Assembly (NCBI GenBank): GCA_002371215.1
Contig: DFGL01000027.1
Location: 12,097-76,096, forward strand
Direction: 5' to 3'
Length of the DNA: 64,000 bases
Origin: Ruminococcaceae bacterium UBA3751
GTDB taxonomy: Bacteria; Bacillota; Clostridia; Oscillospirales; Acutalibacteraceae
Made by a program: the position numbers and the translations under genes. Position 1 is the stretch's first letter. Each line of letters starts with the position of its first letter. Shown here piece after piece: positions 42,422 through 50,533 of the stretch. The notes under the pieces were generated by a model, which worked only from the letters and a program-made list of their open reading frames with translations, had not been told where the DNA came from and did no database searches.

Positions 42422-42697
42422 TTATTTGTTTACAGCGTCCTTAAGAGCCTTACCAGCCTTAAATGCGGGAGCCTTAGCTGCCTTAATCTTAATCTTTTCG
42501 CCTGTGCGGGGGTTCTGGCCTGTGCGAGCTGCGCGCTCTCTAACCTCGAAAGTACCGAAACCAACAAGTGAAACCTTGTCGCCGTCAGCAAGAGCGTCAG
42601 TGATAGAAGCAACTACTGCTGCTACTGCAGCCTCTGCGTCCTTCTTTGAAAGTTCTGCCTTTGCAGCTACAGCTGCTACGAGTTCAGTTTTGTTCAT
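42422..42697 (-). CDS. hupA: HU-type DNA-binding protein
   Basis: The 91-residue nucleoid protein is complete: MNKTELVAAVAAKAELSKKD for the helical part and VSLVGFGTFEVRERAA and the DNA-arm RTGQNPRTGEKIKI. It bends DNA as a dimer and is abundant. A TGGAGG site precedes the start. It lies between mazG and rqcP, an arrangement also seen in Bacillus relatives and other Clostridia. Confidence 0.95.
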   Translation of the reverse strand: MNKTELVAAVAAKAELSKKDAEAAVAAVVASITDALADGDKVSLVGFGTFEVRERAARTGQNPRTGEKIKIKAAKAPAFKAGKALKDAVNK

Positions 42698-42715
42698 AAT
42701 TTTTCCTCCATTTTT

Positions 42716-43528
42716 TTAGCGATTATTCGCTTTTATTTTCTTGGCACTATCCCAGAGTTCGTCCAGCGTTTCAAGGGAGGCTGATTTCATATCAATTCCC
42801 TTTTCAAGAGCTAATCTTTCCACGATTTCAAACCTCTCCAAAAACTTATCCGTTGAGGCGGTTAAAGCCTCCTCGCTGTCTACAGAGAGAAAACGGGAAA
42901 TATTTACGCAAGAGAAGAGAACGTCACCGAATTCATCCTCAATTTCAGCCTTAGTTCCCTGCGACATTGCCGTTTTTAACTCATTTATTTCCTCATAAAG
43001 CTTTTCAATCGCTCCGTCTGCACTTTCCCAGTCAAAGCCGATTTTTGCCGCTTTATGCTGAATTTTCTGCGCCCTCATCAATGCGGGAAGCTCTCTCGGA
43101 ACGCTGAGCATTGACTCAGTCTGCGTTTTCTGCTTTTTGGTTTCAGCCTTAGCCTTATCCCAGGAGCTGAGCGCTTCAGCCTCATTTTCCGCTTTAACGT
43201 CGCCGAAAACGTGGGGATGACGTATTACAAGCTTTTTAACAAGCTCGTCAACAACGTCGCTGAAATCAAAATTATCCTTTTCACTTTCCATTTCACAATG
43301 AAGAGCAATCTGGAGCAGTACGTCGCCGAGTTCCTCGCGGAGCATATCGGGGCTTTCTTTATTGATAGCCTCAATGACCTCATAGGTTTCCTCAATAAAA
43401 TTCTTTTTTATTGAAAAATGAGTTTGCTCCCTGTCCCACGGACATCCGCCCGGAGCGCGCAGGAGAGTGATAATTGAAATTAAATCCTCAAAATTATATC
43501 TGTCTTTAAATTCAAATTCTGCCGCCAT
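42716..43528 (-). CDS. mazG: MazG nucleoside triphosphate pyrophosphohydrolase
   Basis: The 270-residue protein has two MazG domains. LRAPGGCPWDREQTHFSIKK and EETYEVIEAINK with ELGDVLLQIA form the metal-binding first domain; KIGFDWESADGAIEKLYEEI and EDEFGDVLFSCVN form the second. It hydrolyses unwanted NTPs and dNTPs to monophosphates. The Bacillus yabN protein also carries a methylase domain; that N-terminal domain is absent here. It is downstream of a YabM-like flippase, as expected. Confidence 0.93.
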   Translation of the reverse strand: MAAEFEFKDRYNFEDLISIITLLRAPGGCPWDREQTHFSIKKNFIEETYEVIEAINKESPDMLREELGDVLLQIALHCEMESEKDNFDFSDVVDELVKKLVIRHPHVFGDVKAENEAEALSSWDKAKAETKKQKTQTESMLSVPRELPALMRAQKIQHKAAKIGFDWESADGAIEKLYEEINELKTAMSQGTKAEIEDEFGDVLFSCVNISRFLSVDSEEALTASTDKFLERFEIVERLALEKGIDMKSASLETLDELWDSAKKIKANNR

Positions 43529-43619
43529 AACAAAACACTTTCGTATAAGTTATTTAAAGCGTTTTTCACCCTCGCTTCATTAGAAATAATACTATATTTT
43601 TACCCAAAAAGTCAAGCAT

Positions 43620-45287
43620 TTAAGCCATTTTTTTAATTTTTAAGGCACAAAATATTTGTTTAAAATTTATCAATTTTACAAAAATGCACAATATACAGTA
43701 TATTCCGCCAAAAACCGTCATTTTAATCAATAAGTTGAAAAATAAAGAATTTGTAAACTGCATTAATATTATGGCTTTTTTTGAGATAAAAAATGACGCC
43801 GCGCTTACAAAAACCGGCTTTATTATAACGTTTTTAAATTCAAAATTCACCTTTGCGATGCGCTTTGAAATGACCGCGTTCTGAATAAACAAAACTGAAT
43901 AACCTGCCGCGCCCGCTGCAACCGCTCCGAGAAGATACATATTTGTAAAGCGGATAAGAACTACGTTCAGGAAAACGCGGATAAGCCCCGAAATTATATA
44001 GGGAAAAACGGAGCGCTCTGGCTTTCCGAGTGCCTGAACGCAGAAAACCGCCGTTGAAGCAAGAGAATAAGCCGGTACGGTTACGCCAAACCAGAAAACG
44101 ATATCTCTGCAGCCGATTATTATATCGGGCGAGGAGGAATAAAAAAGGCTTAATATATCCTCTGCGGCAAGGGCGATAAAGCATCCTCCGAAGCAGGATA
44201 AAAGCGCAGTATATTTATATACCGAATTCATTAGAAGCGAGAGTTTTTCGCCGTTTTTTCTCTCATATTCCCTGCAGATTGCGGGAACGGCGCAGACGCC
44301 GAGCGCCATTGTAACTCCGGGAATAAGATTTTTAAAGTCAAGAGCGGTTGAAAACAGCCCGAAAACATAGGTAACGTAATCGCTGCCCGCAAGGGTGCTT
44401 ATATCCGGATAAATCCTTTCAATTATAACGGGATTGAGTTTTCCGAGGGAATACTGAACGGAGGCGGTATCAAGAAACTGAAAAACGCTCTGAACAGAAC
44501 AGCTTACCATAATGGGAAAGGAAAATGAAAGCAGCTCCCTTCTCCCCTCCCTGCCTGACGCCTTCGGGAGAGATTTATCTCTATTAAATAAATAATAAAT
44601 AAAGACATATATATAACTTATGGCGGCGCCGAGCGTAACGCCAAACATTGCGGCGGCTGACGAAAAGGGATAAATAAACGACAGCGCCTGAGCTTCACTG
44701 TTCAGCTTCACGCCGAAAATACTGCCGCTTTCCGTATAGCAGTTATACATATACGCCATTGACATACGGGCAAAAAGCAATCCGAAAACCATTTTAAAAA
44801 GTGCCTCGGCAGTTTGGGAAACGGCGGTTGGAGTCATATTCATACAGCCCTCAAAATACCCCCGATAACAAGCGGCAAGGCAGGAAAACAGAATTGACGG
44901 AGCAAGTACGTAGACCGTATAAACGCTTTTAGGCGATGAGGCAATATAAACGGAATAGGGCTTAGCGGCGGCAATTATTACCGCCATACCGATAACGCCC
45001 GAAATAAAAAATACCGTCATTGAGCCGTTTTTTATAGATGAGAGCATTCTTTTATTTCCCAGCGCAGAGTACTTACTCACAAGGCGCGACACGGCTGTAG
45101 GAAAAGCGCCCATCAGCAGCGCGTGGACAGGGAGATAAACGTTGTACGCCGCAGCGAAATATCCGCGTCCCACTGCGCCGACAAAGGCGGTGAGCGGAAT
45201 TTTATACACCGCTCCGATTACCTTAACTATTACCGAAGAAAGCACAAGCAAAAAGGCTGACGATATATATTTATTCTTTGTTTCCAA
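43620..45287 (-). CDS. Polysaccharide flippase, YabM/SpoVB/MurJ-like
   Basis: The product has about 555 residues and 14 membrane helices of the MATE/oligosaccharide flippase superfamily. The start is TTG 45287, with GGGTGAT upstream; an earlier ATG lies in the terminator hairpin of the preceding gene. GAVYKIPLTAFVGAVGRGYF and FPTAVSRLVSKYSALG are typical of the SpoVB/YabM group. These proteins flip lipid-linked wall or spore-cortex precursors. The gene starts the yabM-mazG-hup-rqcP series known from Bacillus. Confidence 0.85.
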   Translation of the reverse strand: METKNKYISSAFLLVLSSVIVKVIGAVYKIPLTAFVGAVGRGYFAAAYNVYLPVHALLMGAFPTAVSRLVSKYSALGNKRMLSSIKNGSMTVFFISGVIGMAVIIAAAKPYSVYIASSPKSVYTVYVLAPSILFSCLAACYRGYFEGCMNMTPTAVSQTAEALFKMVFGLLFARMSMAYMYNCYTESGSIFGVKLNSEAQALSFIYPFSSAAAMFGVTLGAAISYIYVFIYYLFNRDKSLPKASGREGRRELLSFSFPIMVSCSVQSVFQFLDTASVQYSLGKLNPVIIERIYPDISTLAGSDYVTYVFGLFSTALDFKNLIPGVTMALGVCAVPAICREYERKNGEKLSLLMNSVYKYTALLSCFGGCFIALAAEDILSLFYSSSPDIIIGCRDIVFWFGVTVPAYSLASTAVFCVQALGKPERSVFPYIISGLIRVFLNVVLIRFTNMYLLGAVAAGAAGYSVLFIQNAVISKRIAKVNFEFKNVIIKPVFVSAASFFISKKAIILMQFTNSLFFNLLIKMTVFGGIYCILCIFVKLINFKQIFCALKIKKMA

Positions 45288-45299
45288 ATAATCACCCAA

Positions 45300-45328
45300 A
45301 ATAAAAAAGCAATGCAAAGCATTGCTTT
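45300..45328 (-). terminator. Terminator of the 132-residue coiled-coil gene
   Basis: AAAGCAATGC, TTT, GCATTGCTTT, then TTTATTTT on the minus strand. Confidence 0.88.
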
Positions 45329-45338
45329 AACTGTTTTA

Positions 45339-45737
45339 TTATTCCTCGTCAGGCTTTACAACCTCAACCTCGGGAGCGGGCTTTTCAGACTCCTCTCTCG
45401 GAGGAGCGGATTCGCTGAACAGACGCCTTAACTCCTCTATTTCCTTATCAAGCATATCGGACCTCGTTCTCTGAAGTTCAATCTGTGCGAGAGCGGATTT
45501 ATAATCATCCTCGGAAATCTCCTCACCCTGAAGCTTACTGTATTCAAGCCTTCCGAATTTTTCGTAAGCCTTCGAAAGCTTGGTTTTACTATCAAGAAGT
45601 TCTATCTTTTTTCTTGAAATTTCAAGCCTTTCGGCGCTCTTTTTGGTTGCCTTTTCAGCATATATCCTTGTTTTGGCAAGGACCTCTTCAAAGCTTCCGT
45701 TTTTTGCGCCCGAAAAAACGTCGTTAATGTTTTTCAT
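45339..45737 (-). CDS. Coiled-coil protein of unknown function
   Basis: The 132-residue protein is mostly alpha-helical with heptad repeats (KKSAERLEISRKKIELLDSK and KSALAQIELQRTRSDMLDKE) and an acidic proline-rich tail (SAPPREESEKPAPEVEV). It has no membrane segment. I do not recognise a family. It has a strong promoter and its own terminator, so it is a well-expressed single gene. The GAGAGGTG site precedes its ATG. Confidence 0.65.
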   Translation of the reverse strand: MKNINDVFSGAKNGSFEEVLAKTRIYAEKATKKSAERLEISRKKIELLDSKTKLSKAYEKFGRLEYSKLQGEEISEDDYKSALAQIELQRTRSDMLDKEIEELRRLFSESAPPREESEKPAPEVEVVKPDEE

Positions 45738-45760
45738 AATAATAACACCTCTCTGCCATT

Positions 45761-45789
45761 ATTATAATATATCTTATTTACTTTTGCAA
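45761..45789 (-). promoter_or_regulatory. Promoter of the 132-residue coiled-coil gene
   Basis: TTGCAA and perfect TATAAT with 17 bp spacing, minus strand. Confidence 0.65.
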
Positions 45790-45817
45790 TAGTTCGGCAA
45801 TGACTTTGTACATTATT

Positions 45818-47242
45818 TTATTCGCCGAAAAAGGAATATATTCCCTCTTTGCGTGAAATAATTTCATCAAAGCCGTTAATGTATTCATAAGGGTACTTAA
45901 AGTTATAAATTCTTTCAATATGTCCGCTTTTCATATCCTTGAGCTTAGTTACGGCGCCTGCGCCCGCAGAGAGCACGCTGTGGGTTTCATCCATCATAAA
46001 AACGTTATAAAGGCACTCCCTTCCCTCTTTGCTCCAGCCCGTGTTTTCAAGGTTACCGAGGGATTTGCTCTGGCGGTACATATAGTACGGCGAATAGCCG
46101 TCGCCTTTCAGCTTTTTATAGGAGTATTCAATCATATCAAATGCAGTTGTCCTGCCCGAAAGACTGTAGCCCTCGTTTTCCGTTACAAGATAGGCTCCGC
46201 TTTTCAGGGCGAGGTTATGTACCGTTACGGATTCGGCGCCGAGATTTACGGCGCAGTCAACGCTGTTTTTGAAGGAGTCAGTACTTTCACCGCTCAGCCC
46301 TGCAATCAAATCCATATTTATATTGTCAAAGCCCGCTTGACGAGCCGTTTCAAAAGCCCGAAGCGTTTGAGCGGTTGTATGGCGACGGCCTATATTTTTC
46401 AGCACCTCATCATTAAAGGTCTGAGGGTTTATACTGATTCTTCCTACGTTATGCGAATACAAAACGGCGAGCTTTTCAGCAGTTACGGTATCGGGGCGCC
46501 CCGCTTCAACAGTAAGCTCCCTCAGCGTTGATAAATCAAAATACCTTTCCACCGCAGAGAGAAGCTTATCAAGCTGCGCTGCGGACAGAACGGTAGGCGT
46601 GCCTCCGCCGACGTACGCCGTTTCCAGCCGTAAGCCGAGCGTTTTTGCAACCTCGGCGGTAGCTTCAAGCTCTTTTATAAGGAGCTCAAGGTACGGCTCT
46701 ATTAATTCCCCAGCATTTTCAATACTATGGGAAACGAAGGAACAATAGGAACAGCGCGAGGGACAAAACGGAATTGAAATATACAGCGAAAAGGAATTAT
46801 CGTTTGAAAGTGAAATTATCCTGTTTTCGCTTTTCATAACCTCAACTGCAAGGTCAATTTTATTTTCTGTTACAAGGCTGCTTCTGAAAAAATCCTTTGC
46901 GCCCTCCTCGCCGAGAAGCTCCGTTTTTGCGTGCATAAGCCTTGCGGGGCGGACGCCGTACAGTATGCCCCAGGGCGGCTTAAAGCCAGTTATTTCGGAC
47001 AAAACTCCGTAAAGCAAAAGGGACATAGCCTGAGCCACATCCTCATTTTCACGCAATTCCCTTTCCGCTGAGCGCTCATTATCGCCGAGCCTTACCTTAA
47101 CGGAAATTCTGTTTTCTTTTAACTCAGTTATAACCTCGCGGCTGTCCTTCCCTTCTTCGGCTATTTTTTCAAGCGGAAAAAACATCGTTGCGATTTTTCG
47201 GGTATGGTAGCCGAGGCTGTGATTTATATTTCTTAATACCAT
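45818..47242 (-). CDS. hemZ: Coproporphyrinogen dehydrogenase-like radical SAM protein HemZ
   Basis: The 474-residue protein has an N-terminal region (about 1-155) containing GVRPARLMHAKTELLGEE, typical of HemZ. The radical SAM core follows with CPSRCSYCSF (CxxxCxxC) at about 168-176, YVGGGTPTVL and the HemN-type GFDNINMDLIAGLSGES. HemN proteins convert coproporphyrinogen III to protoporphyrinogen without oxygen. HemZ relatives are less studied, and a different substrate is possible in an organism not clearly making heme. It is the last gene of the long rel/recJ/his operon. Confidence 0.9.
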   Translation of the reverse strand: MVLRNINHSLGYHTRKIATMFFPLEKIAEEGKDSREVITELKENRISVKVRLGDNERSAERELRENEDVAQAMSLLLYGVLSEITGFKPPWGILYGVRPARLMHAKTELLGEEGAKDFFRSSLVTENKIDLAVEVMKSENRIISLSNDNSFSLYISIPFCPSRCSYCSFVSHSIENAGELIEPYLELLIKELEATAEVAKTLGLRLETAYVGGGTPTVLSAAQLDKLLSAVERYFDLSTLRELTVEAGRPDTVTAEKLAVLYSHNVGRISINPQTFNDEVLKNIGRRHTTAQTLRAFETARQAGFDNINMDLIAGLSGESTDSFKNSVDCAVNLGAESVTVHNLALKSGAYLVTENEGYSLSGRTTAFDMIEYSYKKLKGDGYSPYYMYRQSKSLGNLENTGWSKEGRECLYNVFMMDETHSVLSAGAGAVTKLKDMKSGHIERIYNFKYPYEYINGFDEIISRKEGIYSFFGE

Positions 47243-47244
47243 AA

Positions 47245-47859
47245 TTACATATTCATATAGTGGTTATTCTTTCTTTCAAAATCAAGCGTAGTAACGTCCT
47301 CGTGGCCCGGGTATACGTTATAATCGCCCTTAAGCTCCCTGAGTTTTCTCAGCGAGGCAATCATCTCCCTGCCCGAGCCTCCGGGAAAGTCAGTTCTCCC
47401 GCAGGACATACAAAACAGCGTGTCGCCGCTGAAAAGCGCATTATCAGCTATATAGCAGACTCCGCCTTTGGTATGACCCGGGGTTGAAAGCACCTTGATT
47501 TTTATATTTCCGAGCACAAGCTCGTCGCCGTCCTTAACTATTAAATCAGGCGTTGTACAGTCCTGGGTACTGCGGGTTATTGCTGCGAGGGAATAAACGG
47601 GATTGCTGAGCATTTCCTTATCCTCATCTGATATAACAGCCTTGGCGCCGTAACGCTTTTGCACCTCTTTAACACCGCCTATATGGTCATAATGACCGTG
47701 GGTAAGAAGAATATATTTTAGTTCGGTATCGCCGATAAGCTCCTCCATTTTTTCGTTCCACACCGAGCAGTCAACAAGCGCCGAGGCGTTGGTTTTTTCA
47801 TCAATAATAAGATAACAGTTATTACTGAGAGGCGGAAAAACTCCGCGTTTCACCTTCAT
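47245..47859 (-). CDS. Metallo-beta-lactamase-fold hydrolase (glyoxalase II-like)
   Basis: The 204-residue protein has the metal motif THGHYDHIGG plus STPGHTKGGVCY and FSGDTLF with the further histidines and aspartate, ending in YPGHEDVTTL. The family includes hydroxyacylglutathione hydrolases and other thioesterases; without glutathione the clostridial substrate is uncertain. It is 2 bp from dtd and hemZ and translated with them. Confidence 0.88.
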   Translation of the reverse strand: MKVKRGVFPPLSNNCYLIIDEKTNASALVDCSVWNEKMEELIGDTELKYILLTHGHYDHIGGVKEVQKRYGAKAVISDEDKEMLSNPVYSLAAITRSTQDCTTPDLIVKDGDELVLGNIKIKVLSTPGHTKGGVCYIADNALFSGDTLFCMSCGRTDFPGGSGREMIASLRKLRELKGDYNVYPGHEDVTTLDFERKNNHYMNM

Positions 47860-47861
47860 TA

Positions 47862-48311
47862 CTAAAGCTCCTTACTGTCAAGAATAATGGTTACGGGACC
47901 GTCGTTTACAAGCTCAATTTGCATATCCGCACCGAATTCGCCCGTTTCTACGCTTTTCACACCCGATTCCCTCAGAAGTTCTACGAAATATTCATAAAGC
48001 GGAATTGCCTCAGACGGCGGCGCTGCCGCGGTAAACGAGGGGCGCCTTCCGTGCTTACAGTCCGCTGCAAGGGTAAACTGGGAAATAACGAGCATCTCCC
48101 CGTCAACGTCAAGGCAGGAGCGGTTCATCTTGCCGTTTTCATCCTCAAAAATACGGAGAACGGGTATTTTTTTCACAAGCTTTTCGGCATCCTCCTTAGT
48201 GTCGCCCTCAAGCACGCCGAGAAGTATCATAAAGCCGTTTGCACACTTACCCGTAATTTCGCCTTCTATTCTGCAATTTGCATATTTTACTCTCTGAATT
48301 ACTGCTTTCAT
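47862..48311 (-). CDS. dtd: D-aminoacyl-tRNA deacylase
   Basis: The 149-residue DTD removes D-amino acids, and glycine from tRNA-Ala, from mischarged tRNAs. MKAVIQRVKYANC at the start, the catalytic SQFTLAADCKHGRRPSF and the C-terminal NDGPVTIILDS (the cross-subunit Gly-Pro) are all present. Its start shares a base with the rel stop codon. Confidence 0.96.
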   Translation of the reverse strand: MKAVIQRVKYANCRIEGEITGKCANGFMILLGVLEGDTKEDAEKLVKKIPVLRIFEDENGKMNRSCLDVDGEMLVISQFTLAADCKHGRRPSFTAAAPPSEAIPLYEYFVELLRESGVKSVETGEFGADMQIELVNDGPVTIILDSKEL

Positions 48312-50533
48312 TATGAATCTGCCCTTTCAATAAGATAAACGCCGTCAATTTTTCTGAGCATTTTAATAATGCTTTCAAGATGCTCCTTGCCGTTAACAAC
48401 AAAGGTCAGGCTGATAAGGCAGTTGCCGTCGTTAATAGCTTTGGCGTTGAGAGCCTGCATTTTAACGTGGGCGTTGAGCATTGCGGTTGAAACATCAATT
48501 AATACGCCGTCACGGTTTATACTGTACAGCTTAAGCGTTGAGCGTGCCTCAACCTGTACGTTTTTATTCCAGCGCGCAGGAACCCAGCGTTCGGGCTCGG
48601 GGCTCTGGTCAATATCCTCGGGTACGTTTTTACAGTCGCACCTGTGGATAGTCATACCGTGACCCCTTGTAATGAAACCTACTATTTCTTCACCTGGGAG
48701 AGGGTTACAGCATTTTGCCATATTGATAAGACAGTTATCTATTCCCTCAACAATTACGCCGCCCGAAGCCCTCTTACTGTCGTTACTCGCTTCGTTTGAG
48801 GGTTCGGTCTGAGTTACGGGCGTTTCGTCCTTATTCGGGCGCCAGTTACGGTTATACTCATCCTTGAGTCCGGGCATAATGCGGGTAGTTTTAACACCGC
48901 CGTAGCCGATAGCCGCATATAAATCGTCCACGTTGGAAAATCTCTGACGCTCAGCGATTTTCATAAGGAATGACTCGTATTTTTCGTTATCCTCAAAACG
49001 GATAAAGTTACGCTTGAGCTCTCTTTCAAGCTCGTTTCTTCCCTCAACAATATTTTCCTCGCGGCGTTCCTTTTTGAACCACGAGCGGATTTTTGAGCGT
49101 GCCTCGCTCGTTTTTACAATATTGAGCCAGTCACGCGACGGGCCTTTACCCGGCTGATTCGAGGTAAGCACTTCAATAATCTGTCCCGTTCTCACCTGAG
49201 TGTCGAGCGGCACGATTCTTCCGTCAACCTTTGCGCCGACCATTCTGTTGCCTACAGCAGAGTGAATAGCATAGGCAAAGTCAATAACGGTTGAGCCGCG
49301 CGGGAGGGATTTAACCTCACCCTTAGGAGTAAAGACATAGACCTCGTCCATTGACAGGTCGCCTTTGATATTTGAAACGAACTCAGCGGCATCATCCGAA
49401 TTTTCGTTTTCAATCATACGGTTAATCCACTGAAGCGATTTGTCAATACTGTCCTTACTGTTTTTGCCGTTCTTACCGAGCTTATACTTCCAGTGCGCCG
49501 CGATACCGTATTCAGCGGTACGGTGCATATCCCAGGTTCTTATCTGAATTTCAAACGGAATTCCCTGACTGCTTAAAACGGTTGTATGCAGGGACTGATA
49601 CATATTGGGCTTCGGGGTAGAAATATAATCCTTAAATCTGCCCGGGAGCGGAGTATACATATCGTGCACTATACCGAGAGCGTTATAACAGTCAATAAGG
49701 CTGTCAACGATAATTCTTACGGCATAAATATCATAAATTTCCTCAAAGTTTTTGCCCTTGATATATATTTTTCTGAATATACCGTGAACGGATTTTACCC
49801 TTGAGGTTATCTGGCAGTTTTTCATCAGCGGTTTGAGCTTTGCAGTCAGCTCGTTTGTAATTTCCTTTAAGAAGTCCTTGCCCTCATCCTGTTTTAATAA
49901 CAGCGAATTTTCTATATCCTTATAGGCAACGGGGTCAAGATAGCGGATTGCCAGATCCTCAAGCTCCTCTTTAAACGCACGGATACCTAAGCGGTGCGCA
50001 ATAGGAGCGTAAATTTCAAGCGTTTCGTGGGATTTCTGCCTCTGCTTATAGGGCGGCATATGCTGGAGGGTACGCATATTATGAAGCCTGTCGGCAAGCT
50101 TAATGATAATTACCCTTACGTCCTGATTCATTGCAATGAACATCTTACGGATATTCTCCGCCTGAATTTCCTCGCGGGTTGAAAGCGGAATCTGACCGAG
50201 CTTTGTAACGCCGTCTACAAGCAGCGCAACGTCGTCGCCGAATTCATTTCTGATATAATCAAGGTCGTACCCCGTATCCTCAACAACGTCGTGAAGCAGA
50301 GCGGAAACGATACAGTCGTTATCCATTCCTATTTCAAAAAGTATTTTTGCAACGGCAACAGGGTGCATAATATAAGGCTCGCCCGAGCGGCGGCGCTGGT
50401 CCTTGTGCGCGTCACGTGCAAGCTGATATGCTTTTAATATTAAATCCGAATCATACGTGCCGTTTCTTTTTACCTCTTCAAAAAATTCGTCAAAACGGTC
50501 GTTATATTCCTCATACTTAATTTCTTCAGCCAA
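48311..50533 (-). CDS. rel: Bifunctional (p)ppGpp synthetase/hydrolase Rel
   Basis: The 740-residue stringent-response enzyme makes and breaks (p)ppGpp. The HD hydrolase region has RSGEPYIMHPVAVAKI and ALLHDVVEDTGYD; the synthetase has ISTPKPNMYQSLHTTV and EIQIRTWDMHRTAEYG. The TGS domain (VYVFTPKGEVKSLPRGSTVI) and a C-terminal helical, zinc-finger and ACT region follow. The start is TTG at 50533, with GGGAGAG 8 nt upstream, inside the recJ 3' end. The dtd-rel-recJ order is common in Firmicutes. Confidence 0.96.
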   Translation of the reverse strand: MAEEIKYEEYNDRFDEFFEEVKRNGTYDSDLILKAYQLARDAHKDQRRRSGEPYIMHPVAVAKILFEIGMDNDCIVSALLHDVVEDTGYDLDYIRNEFGDDVALLVDGVTKLGQIPLSTREEIQAENIRKMFIAMNQDVRVIIIKLADRLHNMRTLQHMPPYKQRQKSHETLEIYAPIAHRLGIRAFKEELEDLAIRYLDPVAYKDIENSLLLKQDEGKDFLKEITNELTAKLKPLMKNCQITSRVKSVHGIFRKIYIKGKNFEEIYDIYAVRIIVDSLIDCYNALGIVHDMYTPLPGRFKDYISTPKPNMYQSLHTTVLSSQGIPFEIQIRTWDMHRTAEYGIAAHWKYKLGKNGKNSKDSIDKSLQWINRMIENENSDDAAEFVSNIKGDLSMDEVYVFTPKGEVKSLPRGSTVIDFAYAIHSAVGNRMVGAKVDGRIVPLDTQVRTGQIIEVLTSNQPGKGPSRDWLNIVKTSEARSKIRSWFKKERREENIVEGRNELERELKRNFIRFEDNEKYESFLMKIAERQRFSNVDDLYAAIGYGGVKTTRIMPGLKDEYNRNWRPNKDETPVTQTEPSNEASNDSKRASGGVIVEGIDNCLINMAKCCNPLPGEEIVGFITRGHGMTIHRCDCKNVPEDIDQSPEPERWVPARWNKNVQVEARSTLKLYSINRDGVLIDVSTAMLNAHVKMQALNAKAINDGNCLISLTFVVNGKEHLESIIKMLRKIDGVYLIERADS

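Noticed and set aside
45285..45317. ATG 45317 as start of the flippase
   Set aside because: It lies in the terminator stem of the upstream gene; TTG 45287 has a proper ribosome site.
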